Source: Bradysia coprophila (taxonomy: Eukaryota; Arthropoda; Insecta; Diptera; Sciaridae). From it: a stretch of DNA of 64,000 bases. Below, piece after piece: positions 12,301 to 23,885 of the stretch (position 1 is the stretch's first letter; every line of letters begins with the position of its first letter). Both the position numbers and the translations under genes were made by a program. The stretch is from positions 3,638,988 through 3,702,987 of the forward strand of contig NW_023503372.1 of assembly GCF_014529535.1 (NCBI RefSeq). The letters are read 5' to 3'. Below the pieces are notes generated by a model. The model saw only the letters and a program-made list of their open reading frames with translations, was not told the origin of the DNA and made no database searches.

Positions 12301-13262
12301 TCGCTTTTTCAGATATTCTTCAATCTCGTCTTCCTTCTGAGTGCTGAAACAACGAACGGAGATTAGGAAAACTACTTCACCAAGCACATAACCGAAACTT
12401 ACTCCCACAGGTTACCACGTCGTCGGATTTCAATTTCTCTAGCTGTTGGTCCCAGTTCGTCCACTTCATTAACAATCCCCAGCTCATTCGCACCATCTTC
12501 CCATTCCTCATCTTCGTCCACTTCATCGTCAACTTCAGCCTCGTCAATAATAAATCCACCGAAACGTTCCTTCTTCTTCTTCTTCTTGCTCGGTCGATCG
12601 TCATCCTCGTCTTCCTCATATTCCTCCGAATCCAAATCTTCACCTTCTGGCTCTTCTTCGTCCTCTACTTCTTCTTCTTCTGTCGTGAACAAAAAATGAT
12701 TAATCGAAGTGAAAAAAAATCGTTGCAAGTGGAGCTTACGTGATCTACGACGTCGATTCGGAACATCTGAGCCGGATTCAGAGCCTGCAGATGCTGATCG
12801 GGAACGAGATCGGGAAACCGAACGAGATGCCGATCTAGAAACACATTTTTTTTTAATTTAGCAACATACTGAGCCATGAAGGCGGCAAATGTGTAACTTG
12901 TGCGGAATTCTTTTACTAGGGAATCAATTCTTTCTCCTTTAATCAGCGGAGCGTTAAGACCCTTTTCACACGACAATTGCTCTCAAAAATTCTTGTTTGT
13001 ACTTGTCTTCGACTTGTTCTGCAAATCTCACACATTTTAAAACAAAAATTTCCAATCAATTTGCCCGTCAGATACACAATTTTAAGATAGTATGCACTGC
13101 AATACGACAGTACACCAACAAATTGATGCCGTGCAATTATCTCCAATTATTGTGTCCATAACATTAACATTAACCGTACCTGTTGTTGCTGCGTGACCTA
13201 TTTGACATGTCACTTCTGGCGTCCGATCCACTCGACATATTACTAGCCTCAGAGTCTGACAT
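9308..13262 (-). CDS. Spt5: Transcription elongation factor Spt5 (DSIF large subunit)
   Basis: Nine exons: 13180-13262, 12740-12834, 12403-12679, 12206-12343, 11615-12136, 11386-11552, 11151-11323, 10838-11091, 9308-10772. They give 1057 residues, the size expected for insect Spt5. The order is: Ser/Arg-rich start; acidic region (residues 60-150) with a Lys run; NGN domain from about 198 ([12 protein letters not shown]), which binds Spt4; then KOW domains, for example [54 protein letters not shown] and [20 protein letters not shown] Gly/Arg-rich linker leads to a C-terminal repeat region of S/T-x-TP-x units ([26 protein letters not shown]), the P-TEFb target. A last KOW ([16 protein letters not shown]) closes it. 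With Spt4 it forms DSIF, which controls promoter-proximal pausing and elongation of RNA polymerase II. It is convergent with ECHDC3. Confidence 0.97.
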
Positions 13263-13629
13263 TTTTCCCAAAATATTTTCAATCAGCTCAAAGGTGCTTC
13301 GAAATTTTCACCACAAGATGGTTGTAGAGAAGAGATGTCAACGCGTCAATTGAGTAATTTCGATTCGTTTTGTTCTAGTCACTGTTCACTATTCACGTAA
13401 AGAAACTACTGCCACACACGGATCACTCTTCAATGTTTCCGTTTGTTACGAAATATTTCGATTTTTTCGCGGATATGAACCAAATTACGCTAAATCCTGC
13501 AACACGAATTATTTTCCGAACATTTTCGTGTGTATACAAAGTTTAAAGTGTCTCTTATGTTGGTATCACTGACTCTCTTAATGAATGGATTTGATTCTTC
13601 AAATACTTACGCAGTCATTGCATGCAGTA
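13263..13629. other. Upstream region of Spt5
   Basis: Presumed promoter and 5' UTR of Spt5. I see no TATA box. No other feature stands out. Confidence 0.4.
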
Positions 13630-13790
13630 GCGCAGAATAGTACATTACTATGCAAGGGAAGTAAAGTGATATATCGTATCCAGATGAGAAAAAGTATCCG
13701 AGGGCGGCAGCCCGAGGTACTTTTACTCATCGTGATACGAGATATCACTTTATTTTCCGTGTGTAGTACGACGTTTTACTATGCGAGTGA
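13630..13790. repeat. Imperfect palindrome with a GGCGGCAGCC centre
   Basis: Arms GGAAGTAAAGTGATAT and ATATCACTTTATTTTCC pair, then CGTATCCAGATGAG / CTCATCGTGATACG, meeting at the GC-rich core GAGGGCGGCAGCCCGAGG near 13699. Outer bases (TTACTATGC / ...ACTATGC) extend the structure. The open frame across it (13585-13944) is a by-product. Confidence 0.65.
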
Positions 13791-13837
13791 TGTAAAGGTT
13801 ATTGCCTATACATGTAATAGCCTTATTACATGCACCA

Positions 13838-13990
13838 GCATAGTAATAGTTATTTGGATCACAAGGGACGAAAGTAAAGAAATTCAACCGTGTGCGAGAG
13901 TTGCTGCCCGCGCCGAAGGCAAGGGCCGCAATCGCACAGGTTGAATTTCTTTACGTCGTCCCGTGTGATCCACATAACTTTTTATCACGA
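13838..13990. repeat. Second imperfect palindrome
   Basis: Arms GTTATTTGGATCACAAGGGA and CCCGTGTGATCCACATAAC, then AAAGAAATTCAACC / GGTTGAATTTCTTT. The centre GCGCCGAAGGCAAGGGC is again GC-rich with a GAA-loop mini-hairpin. Confidence 0.65.
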
Positions 13991-14082
13991 GAACTACGAA
14001 AATTGTAATTGAGGCACATAAACTCGAAGAAATGCGTTATCATATGATGAATTAAACAAAAATATGCTGACATTTGCGGGGG

Positions 14083-14105
14083 TCCAGGGGGCGGCAGCCC
14101 CCTGG
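14083..14105. repeat. GC-rich perfect hairpin
   Basis: CCAGGGGGC followed by GGCAGCCCCCTGG forms a near-perfect stem around the same GGCGGCAGCC core as the palindrome at 13.7 kb, in otherwise AT-rich DNA. Confidence 0.6.
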
Positions 14106-14423
14106 TATAAGAAAATATTAATATTATCAACCATCACAACAATCAGACGTAAAAACAACAACAATATCCTTTGAATTATTCGTCATAAACTTTGTATGTT
14201 AACATTAATCAGAGCACTGGCGCACGGTTTGTTCAATATTGATCAAAGTAAACATCTTGACAAGATTTGACTTTCGCATTATGTACATCGACTTTCGCAT
14301 TATGTACATAGACTTTCGTATTATGTATTAACCGATTTCGATACATAACTTGCATTTTTTTACTTTCGCTTCCCGTTTGGGAACCGAAAATTACAATTTT
14401 CGTAGTTCGTGTGATGAAATAAA

Positions 14424-14847
14424 ATTTTCATGCTTCTTGGCCGAAAATGAGGGCAATTTTTCGAATTTTCTCGGGTTTCCGGCCCTCTGCATGAAAACTT
14501 ACATGTGCACCTGTTTGGGACGGTTGATTTAAGGCACTTTCGCTTGTAAGCCTCACTTCGTTCGGCCTACAATCCGCGAAATTGCCTAAAATCAATCGTC
14601 CAAAACAGGTACACAAATAACCATTAATATTTTAAAAAAAATCGTACCTCGGTCGGGAATGGTTATTTGTGTACCTGTTTTGGACGATTGATTTTAGGCG
14701 ATTTCGCGGATTGTAGGCCGAACGAAGTGAGGCTTACAAGCGAAAGTGCCTTAAATCAACCGTCCAAAACAGGTGCACATGTAAGTTTTCATGCAGAGGG
14801 CCGGAAACCCGAGAAAATTCGAAAAATTGCCCCGAAGCATGAAAACA
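14424..14847. mobile_element. Foldback element with arms of about 190 bp
   Basis: Left arm 14424-14625 and right arm 14657-14847 are inverted copies with few differences, separated by about 30 bases. Landmarks on both arms are TTTTCATGC at the outer edge, CTCGGGTTTCCGGCCCTC, GTGCACCTGTTT, a motif with CGAACGAAGTGAGGCTTAC, and TTTTGGACGATTGATTTTAG towards the centre. Related modules lie at 36768-37075 and a fragment near 30655-30712. The open frames here come from the repeat itself. Confidence 0.8.
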
Positions 14848-14982
14848 ACTTTGTAATACTCGCAAACTCACTCGTGTGTTTTTGAGCAGCATGCTTGTTA
14901 CCTCATGATGAATTACTTTGACACTTGACAGCATCCAATGTAACCTACTATTACTCTTTTTATAGTAATTGAAAAATAGAAC

Positions 14983-15322
14983 ACGGGAAATAGGCATGTT
15001 CGATAATTCATTCGATTGATAAAATATCGATTATTTCCCTGGAATCGATTATCGATATTTTCAGAAAATCAATATCAATCGAAAGTTTTATCGTTAATCG
15101 ATAAATATCGACTGAAAATCGATAAATGTCGACTGATAATCGGTACATAACGACTGATAATCGACAAATATAAATTGATAATTCGATTTTCAGTGGATGT
15201 TTGTTGATTATCAGTCGATATTGACCGATTATCGATAAAACATTCGATTGATATAGTATCGATTATTTGGAAATTTTGTCATCGATTGATGATATTTTTC
15301 AGTGAACATGCCTAACGGGAAA
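14983..15322. mobile_element. hAT-type MITE built of ATCGAT-rich sequence
   Basis: The element spans 14991-15314. It begins TAGGCATGTTC and ends GAACATGCCTA (perfect 11-bp inverted ends). It is flanked by an exact 8-bp direct repeat, ACGGGAAA, at 14983-14990 and 15315-15322, the target duplication expected of hAT transposons. The interior is almost wholly degenerate ATCGATTATCGATA-like sequence. A related but older copy is at 54385-54770. Confidence 0.8.
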
Positions 15323-16070
15323 TACGGTTGCTCCGCTTGCGTATGGTTACACTTTACACCACGGAAACTTTCGACTGGTAATGCAGAAAGCATATCGGAT
15401 TGCTTTATTGAAAAGGTTATATTACTTTTCTGTCGCTTCATGTAAAGATAAAGGCTGTATAGTGTATACTGCTACAAAACGCACAAAAGCCTAAAACTCG
15501 CTGGTCAAGACAGACATAAACTACTATTTAAGGTCTAATTGATTATCAAATCAATTTACTTTTTTGTGCTTCAAAACTGATTGGAAGGTCAAAGTTCAAT
15601 CGATAAAGCAGGCAATCATTTCTAAATAAAACATTAAAATTAAGCAATAAACCTTCATGACAAGTAATTTTTATTATAAACACTGGTCTTCAGTGCTCCC
15701 TCAGCCCATGGACACTTGCCCAGGGCGCTGAAAATATAAGGCGCGAAAAGTATTCGAAGAAAAAATATTTTGTACTTGGTGATCAAATTAGGTCGCTAAA
15801 GGTTTTAAAATCGGAATTGATGAATGACTTACTTGCATGACCTCCATTTCTCTCAATGGATCCGTACTCATTCGTTGCTAATTGTAAGGGGAGTTGTCAT
15901 CCTGTACGTATCATAGTTAATCAAACGTCCTCAAAAACCTTTGTCATTGGAAACGTTGGAAACTGTTGAAAGGGCGCTGAAGGAATATTTCCAAAGGCGC
16001 TTAAAATCGAAAGACGGCTCTACTACTGGTCTCCTACTAACGGATACACTTAAGCTAAATTGATACCATT
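15323..16070. other. Intergenic DNA, no gene seen
   Basis: No coding signal. GGGCGCTGAA-like words recur at about 15721 and 15969, suggesting an old unidentified repeat. Confidence 0.35.
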
Positions 16071-16076
16071 CATATA

Positions 16077-16689
16077 TCTATAATATAAAGTCTAATGTTT
16101 GCTTGTTTGTCTCTCTATATAATAATATAATATATGTAGGAGCCCAGACGGACAGATTTGAATCTTTAGAATACAGACTAATGAGGAAAAGTTAGGACCG
16201 GCACGCGATTTTTTTTCACTTTCATTCATTATTTGACGCTGAAATTTGTTTTGTCTGATTACGTTGTGGATGCATTCCTAGAAAAGGGAATCATTTTTGT
16301 AACACGTGAAAATTGATTACTCGATCAATTTTTGGGAAAAATTTGTTTTTGACGTTAGAAAATAGTTTTGAAACAACGCACTTCAAGCAAAAGTGGTACT
16401 CTAAATAGGGTACTTCACAGTGCTCGATACAAAATTTTACACTGCAAAAAGAGTGGGGATAAAATTTCATACAAAATAGTACTCTATTTGGCAGCTGTCA
16501 TTAATAGCACTTTTTCTTGAAGTGCGTTGTTTGAAAGAAAAATTTTGTTTTGAAAGTTTTTTTTTGAAGAAAATTTACATTTCGATTGAAAATATTTCTT
16601 TAAAAAAATATTTTTGACACAATTTTTTGATGCGTCAAAATATTTTGTAAATTAAAGTAATCCCGGGCAAAGCCGGGTACTCCACTTGT
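16077..16689 (+). mobile_element. Probable non-autonomous Helitron with a nested MITE
   Basis: The left end TCTATAATATAAAGTCTAAT, followed by TTTGCTTGTTTGTCTCTC, is the style of insect Helitron 5' ends. The right end carries the hairpin CCCGGGCAAAGCCGGG about 10 bases before a terminal CTTG|T, close to the Helitron CTRRT end but not identical. No inverted ends or target duplication are visible, as expected for Helitrons. A foldback MITE lies inside at 16371-16532. Confidence 0.5.
16371..16532. mobile_element. MITE, AACGCACTTCAAG family, copy 1
   Basis: Inverted ends of about 25 bp: AAACAACGCACTTCAAGC at the left and CTTGAAGTGCGTTGTTTG at the right. The interior (GTACTCTATTTGGCAGCTGTCA) is shared with the copies at 62515-62672 and 42470-42612. 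It sits inside the Helitron-like element, so it arrived later. Confidence 0.75.
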
Positions 16690-16847
16690 ATTTCACAATT
16701 TCTCAAGTAAAAAAATGAAATGACCAAAAATCATCACCAATTCGTATAGTGTTTTATTACATAAGAATTTACATTCGAAAAGATAACGAATTTTCAAAAA
16801 TAAACTAAAAGAAAGAAATAATTAAGATAATTTGTAAATTAAAGAAG

Positions 16848-16885
16848 AATAAATACCAGTCGACTTTGAAAGTCGCAATCAGTCT
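16848..16885 (+). promoter_or_regulatory. Core promoter of the cystatin gene
   Basis: TATA-like AATAAATA at 16848-16855 and an arthropod initiator (TCAGTC, A at 16881) about 30 bases downstream. The cystatin ATG follows 41 bases later, giving a short 5' leader. Confidence 0.55.
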
Positions 16886-16921
16886 TTAAAGAGTGAATTC
16901 CGCAAACATTTTCATAACAAA

Positions 16922-17323
16922 ATGCGCAGCCTAATTGTCTTTGTGTTCGTCGCAACTTGTGCAACTAGTTTTGCTATACCCCAAGGATTCGTTCCGTATA
17001 CTGGACCGGAACTCACCTTTGGTGGCGACGATAGTGTACCAGAAAGTCGCTGGGATTACCATAGAGAAAACATAAAAACGCAATTGAAGAAATTGAACGA
17101 ACAACAGGGACACAATTTTGAGCTGGTTTCAATTGAAAGTGTTAGATCACAAGTCATTTCCGGAATTAAAACCAGTATTGAAGGAACTTTCCAGAACCCC
17201 GCTGGAGAAAATGTGTCCTGTTCCGTTCGCGACATTGATGGCGTGGGCTTTAGACAGTTTACACTCTCATGTCCACAGGGGAATTTTGTAGTATTTGAAG
17301 GAACAAAACCATCTTGGCTGTAA
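16922..17323 (+). CDS. Small secreted cystatin-like protein
   Basis: Single-exon gene of 133 residues. A signal peptide (MRSLIVFVFVATCATSFA) is followed by one cystatin-type domain. The central QVISG at about residues 77-81 corresponds to the QxVxG wedge loop that blocks papain-type proteases. A helix-like stretch (HRENIKTQLKKLNEQQGHNFEL) precedes it. Two Cys (in VSCSV and LSCPQ) could form the usual C-terminal disulfide, and a C-terminal PSW resembles the second hairpin loop. It probably inhibits C1 cysteine proteases outside the cell. A TATA/initiator promoter and an AATAAA at 17415-17420 bracket it, so the gene looks intact. The absence of introns is ordinary for such small genes. Confidence 0.8.
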   Translation: MRSLIVFVFVATCATSFAIPQGFVPYTGPELTFGGDDSVPESRWDYHRENIKTQLKKLNEQQGHNFELVSIESVRSQVISGIKTSIEGTFQNPAGENVSCSVRDIDGVGFRQFTLSCPQGNFVVFEGTKPSWL

Positions 17324-17414
17324 GAATCTACCTTTTTCTTTGTTTTAATACAATCTTTTCAAAAAAAATTGTTCAGCGTGGCTTAGTTTAGTCCGATGTT
17401 AATTATATCTATTC

Positions 17415-17420
17415 AATAAA
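17415..17420 (+). terminator. Poly(A) signal of the cystatin gene
   Basis: AATAAA 92 bases after the stop codon. Confidence 0.75.
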
Positions 17421-17524
17421 GAAAGATTTCATTTGGTGAATAATTAAACTGGATTTTGTTATGAATCAAAGAGGGCTTCACTTCCACAATTCAATTATAA
17501 CGTGGTAGCAAAACGTGCACATAA

Positions 17525-18190
17525 AGGGAGGGATTCTTTTGAAAAACAGCCTACCGAAATCGGACGCATTTTCCAGTGGACTTTTTTATATGTGCCTAGA
17601 AAGGTATTCGACCCTAGAAGCCAAAACCACTTTCAAAAAAATTCTTCGAAGTTTGTGTGACTGGTGAAAGGTGACCAAAAACCGAAAACTTGCACTTTTC
17701 TTACAAAAATTTCTCCAGTTACACGAGCCGTACATTGGAAAGGTAATCACACGTACTATCGAGCTGAATAGGGACTTATTGTGTTTAAAATTCATCGACA
17801 CTGAAATATGTGAAGTTAAAGTTTTCAAAACGTACATGGTCGAGTAGGGTGTCATTTGACAGGTAATTTAATGTGCTTTTGGGCCAAATAGGGTCTTATG
17901 TGTCTTATTCAACTGCACATATTTCAGTGTCGATGAATTTTAAACCCAATATGTTCTATTTGGCTCAATATTACATGTTATTACCTTTCTAATGACACCC
18001 CACTCGACCCTGTACGGTTCATGTAACTGGAGAAATTTTTGTAAGAAAAGTGCAAGTTTTCGGTTTTTGGTCACCTTTCGCCAGTCACACAAACTTCGAA
18101 GAATTGGTTTTGGCTTCTAGGGTCGAATACCTTTCTAAGCACATCGGTCGATTTCGGTAGGCCGTTTTTCAAATGAATCTCTCAGGACGG
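17525..18190. repeat. Dispersed foldback repeat, copy 2 (both arms)
   Basis: The left arm from 17525 (GGGATTCTTTTGAAAAACAG, CCTACCGAAATCGGAC, TGTGCCTAGAAAGG) is answered by a reversed right arm from about 17915 to 18190 (CCTTTCTAAGCACATCGG, TTTCGGTAGGCCGTTTTTCA). The arms are about 270 bp, with a short unpaired centre. The minus frame 17586-17855 mirrors that at 4850-5434 and is repeat-derived. A tail (18195-18250) ending TACGCCCTTTAGTAATGTTG resembles the right end of the MITE at 19898-20209. Confidence 0.65.
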
Positions 18191-18279
18191 TTTATGAAAG
18201 TCGGTTGAGTAGTTCCAGAGATATGGTAGTTACGCCCTTTAGTAATGTTGCTATGGATTCAAAAAGAAAACATTTTTCT

Positions 18280-20496
18280 TTATTTATTCTTCTTCACTTG
18301 CTTACTGCTACCAACATTTCGAACATTACTCTTATACAAACTCCAAAGAAACGCTTGTGGTGCTAACAATAAAATCAAATTATTCAACCAAAACACCAGG
18401 TCCAAAGGATCACTCCTTAACGATGCCGAAGTTTCGGAATCAAGAGCAGTTACAATAAAACTAAATTGAGCCTGTAACAGCAAACCTCCGTTAATTAAAG
18501 CTAAATCCCAAACAAACTGTGGCTTCCGTTGCCGAAAAATGTACACCAGTGAAACTATTAAAATTGGCAGAGCGTAGAGAAGAGATACTACACTCTGAAT
18601 TATTGCAAATGGGGCCGGATTTACGTCTAGAAGTGCTCGCTCATGACTGAGTAATTCTTGAAATATTCTAAATTGGGACCCAATCGACAGCATTCCTTTA
18701 GCAAATACGATCCAAATGGAATAAATCAAACCAATCGAAACGGCTATGTCAGCAAGTACTCCATTCGATCTTAAACGATCTATGTTCCAGTTTAGTTCTT
18801 TTTCTTTAGAAAATAATCTGGAAATGAGCGAAAGGTTGATTGCGAACGGTAGAGTGAGTTGAACAAAATGTGGCCGTTGCTTCTCGACGACCGTGTATCA
18901 TTGTAGCTTACCTTATCCCAACGATAACCGGAAACACTGTGTATGGTACATTTAGGAAAGTGCAAAATGTCGGTGAATGTTTTCCCGACGCGACACCAAA
19001 TAGTAGAACTATCATTGAGTTAAATATTGCGCTTACCCAGTATATACCAAGGCTTCGCCATGACTTACTGCAAAATTGAGTTAAAATAAATTTGAATGGA
19101 GTTTCTCAATAACGTTGTTTTTACTTAAATCTCTTACTTGTTAGACATGTTATGAATAAGCATAAGATACATGACCAAGAAAAATGTTGCATCGAAAACC
19201 ACTATTGCATAGCCCCACGGTGAACTCAAATATGGTTCACCGATCGATAGATACAGTGACATGAAACCGCTAATCCAGCCCTTCATCTCGAGACCGATTA
19301 TTATATCAATAACAGCAGTGAAGGCAAACACGATGAATACTTTTGAGATAAAACTATTGTTCGTTAGTTTTTGTCATAAATATAGTACATTACTGTCTTG
19401 CTGGGACATTTTTTGCTGAGGGGTGTGGGGAGGTTGTATTTCGAGCCGAAGGCAAGACAGTATGGTACTTTGTTATCTTGTGACCAGAAAATTCCAAAAA
19501 CCGGCTTTAAGACAATAATGACGCATTTTCCGGCCGCAAGACAACAGACAACAAAATATTTTTTTTTTCTAAATTTTTACCATATTTCATCCAGTCTTTC
19601 TGCTTGCTAAACTTTTTGACGACGACACCAGTTCCAACTATTAGAACAAAACCAATACTCATAAGAACCAATGTACGTTTCTAGTAATAAAATCATTAAA
19701 TCTGTTACTTCAGTAGTGTACCGGACATGCTCTTCTAAGTATAAGAAAACTATGACCATAGCTTATAGTTTATTTTTAACATTCTACCACTTAGACATCG
19801 ACTAATAAACAAAGCAAAAATTTGAACAATACAATTTTGTCTCTCGGACGGAGTACTTCTTTGGTAAGTGTAAATAAGGCATTAGACAAATATAGTAGGC
19901 AACATGACTAAAGGGCGTATCTCCGATCAGGAAGTACTGAACCGATTTTGAAAAACTTTCTTTTCCTGAGATTACTACCTCTCATAACCAAGCTATGAGC
20001 ACAAACTTCATTATTGTTTACAGCCTTTCAGGGAAAAATAAAATTTTATCAAAATCGGCTCAAATGTCTTACAAATTTGGTTTAAAAAAAGCTGGTTTAT
20101 CTTCCGCACCATAATTTTTTACTGCCTTTTAAGGAAAAAGTTTATCAAATTCGGTTCAGGAGTTTCTAAGATATTGGATATTGGAGATACGCCCTTTAAT
20201 TATGTTGCCGACATGATGAATGGGAAAAGTAGTAAATGTGTAACTGATGGTCCCCTTAATCGTGACTTTTCTTCTCAAGGAGAAAAATATTGTTTTTATG
20301 AATAGTCGAGGCATAGCACTGTTCAGTGCTATGGTTGAGGCCTTTATTACTTATTAAATAATAACAACTTACTACTCACATCTTCATCTACGTTTATTAC
20401 GGTCTGGTTTACGAAGTAAGTCACGGGCCATGCAAATAGGCTGATCACCACGGAAACTGTAACATCGAAATAATTATCTCCTGACGTTCCTGCCAT
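18280..20496 (-). CDS. TM6SF1: Transmembrane 6 superfamily (TM6SF) protein
   Basis: Five exons: 20380-20496, 19581-19680, 19138-19339, 18912-19067, 18280-18817. They give 370 residues, the usual length of TM6SF1/TM6SF2. Hydrophobic segments recur throughout (for example VTVSVVISLFAWPVTYF, LVLMSIGFVLIVGTGVVV, AIVVFDATFFLVMYLMLI, IIQSVVSLLYALPILIVSLV), consistent with about ten membrane spans and two EXPERA (emopamil-binding-like) halves. The exon-3 block FAFTAVIDIIIGLEMKGW...GEPYLSSPWGY is the family's most conserved stretch. The C terminus is basic (SSKQVKKNK). Vertebrate members act in ER/lysosomal lipid handling. The gene symbol is by family; the split between TM6SF1 and TM6SF2 may not apply in insects. 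Intron 1 contains a complete MITE and intron 2 a short foldback. Confidence 0.88.
19383..19474. repeat. Short foldback in TM6SF intron 2
   Basis: AGTACATTACTGTCTTGC near 19383 is answered by GCAAGACAGTATGGTACT near 19452. The stem is about 18 bp and imperfect. Between them is GAGCCGAAGGC-like sequence shared with other foldbacks in this window. Confidence 0.5.
19898..20209. mobile_element. 312-bp MITE in TM6SF intron 1
   Basis: Inverted ends of about 28 bp: GGCAACATGACTAAAGGGCG at the left, and CGCCCTTTAATTATGTTGCC at the right. No clear target duplication remains. Right-end fragments recur at 18215-18250 and 31480-31530 (GGAGACATGCCC..ATGTTGCC), so this is a repeated family. Confidence 0.75.
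20210..20379. other. Remainder of TM6SF intron 1
   Basis: Non-coding. It includes the short hairpin GGCATAGCACTG / CAGTGCTATGG around 20309-20335. Confidence 0.4.
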
Positions 20497-21649
20497 AGTC
20501 GCGAAAAACTTTTAAATCGGGTAGAGTCGAGTATCTAGACAGAATTTGTCAAACGAATAAAAAAAAATCTAGACAGCTAACACTTTTGCAAAGCTAAATG
20601 AACACTGAATCTAATCGCTTGCAGACTATAGTATAATTTCAGATGCACAGCTGTACTGCTTCTGTTATGTGAATTGATAAGAACGATAGTGAAATGATTG
20701 CACTGAAACAGGTACTGCTATAAGATAAAGACACATTTATAAATAAATTGTCGATATGAGTTTCAATTTTACTTTGTTCGACGACCACTACTGTTATTAT
20801 TATTATTAAGTTCTTATGGTAAAAGAAATTGTGATAAGTAACGCATCACTGGCGTCACAACAACGTTTTTTTTAAATAATTCAATTTATTATCATCCCTT
20901 AAGAAATAAATTGAAGTTCAATCCAATCGAGCCTTATGTACTATGCAGTGTTGACAGTGCTTCAACAGGTAGATACTATCGCAAGTATCACGCAATAATG
21001 ACATCTAAATCAACTAAAGGAACTTATAATGGAAAAATGATTGAATAAAGTTCTCCTTGTCTCAGGTGTTAACAGTCAGCGGTTTGAATACGCTAACGTT
21101 ACTTTTTACTTCAAATATATCATCTGTTACCGACAGTAATGACAAAAAAGCGATGAACTCTTTCTAAATGCTGATTTATAATTTACCTGAGGCTAAGTTC
21201 GAAGTTGGTCTATAACGATTGGGTGATCTTAAAGATATTCCCAAAAGATTTTTTTGTCTCGTCGCTTGATAGCATGATAACTTAAGTAAGTTTGGAGTTT
21301 GAAGTTAAAATGTCAACTTATTTGAGTATTTTAAATTCCTTTAAGAATGTGTCGCGACATGGCTTATTTGTAGCGAATTGAATCTTTTGCATTATTATTG
21401 TTTTTTCCCGCGTGTTTTAGAAGAACAAAACGTTTTCATTTTGCATCGACGCAGTGCTCGACGAAGGAACAAAAAAGTTTTTGTGTGTTGTTTATCAAAA
21501 TCTCTAATCAAAATAAACTTTCGCTGAAAAAAGAAAGTTTTTCTATTTTTTTAATGACGAACCGATAAAAAGTGATTTTGATCAAAAAAAGCGTATCCAT
21601 TCCAAATAAACAAGTCTTTGTAACATTGCGACGACACGGCAGCTGCAAC
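20497..21649. promoter_or_regulatory. Divergent intergenic region between TM6SF and TMEM19
   Basis: Both flanking genes point away from this 1.15-kb segment, so it must hold both promoters. No TATA/initiator pair stands out. Short ATT microsatellite-like runs occur at about 20795-20810. Confidence 0.4.
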
Positions 21650-23436
<1,787 letters not shown>

Positions 23437-23885
23437 CTCTATATGATGGATATGAATGCTGATGACATGAGTGATTTTATCATTGTTGTGAAATCATTTT
23501 TAGAAATTCCAAAACCATTCGAATAAACCGTTTGTTGTATACCATTTGTTTGTCGTTATATAAATAAATTTATTTTACGTTTCCCGTTAACAAAATATCT
23601 TAAATTACATTTTATTCACCCACCCTCCCCATTTTGGCCAAGTCACACGGACCACGATTGAGTGATTCAATTAACAAAAATTACTCGCCCATTATCATCG
23701 CACAAATTTCATCATCATTTTTATCGTCACCCAGCACATTCACTCAGACCTTAGAATTGAGAAATTTTCACTAAATTTCACCAAATTTCACAAAAATAAT
23801 TCGCTAAAATTGGTGAATTTCGAAGTAAAATTTGGTGAAATATTTCTAAATTCTTGGGCCTGCTTTCACTGTTTTGTCTATCTAC
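23437..23885. other. Convergent 3' region between TMEM19 and Bet1
   Basis: AATAAA at 23522-23527 is a likely TMEM19 poly(A) signal. An inverted repeat at about 23757-23862 (AGAATTGAGAAAT..., TTTCACCAAATTTCAC answered by AATTTGGTGAAATATTTCTAA) is a small foldback. Confidence 0.5.

Noticed and set aside
14350-14997. Frames with GRLILG.FADCRPNEVRL
   Set aside because: Appear on both strands because they lie in the inverted arms of a foldback element.
21572-21649. Upstream extension of TMEM19 (MILIKKSV...)
   Set aside because: The extended frame has no ATG before 21650 and no family similarity in the added residues.
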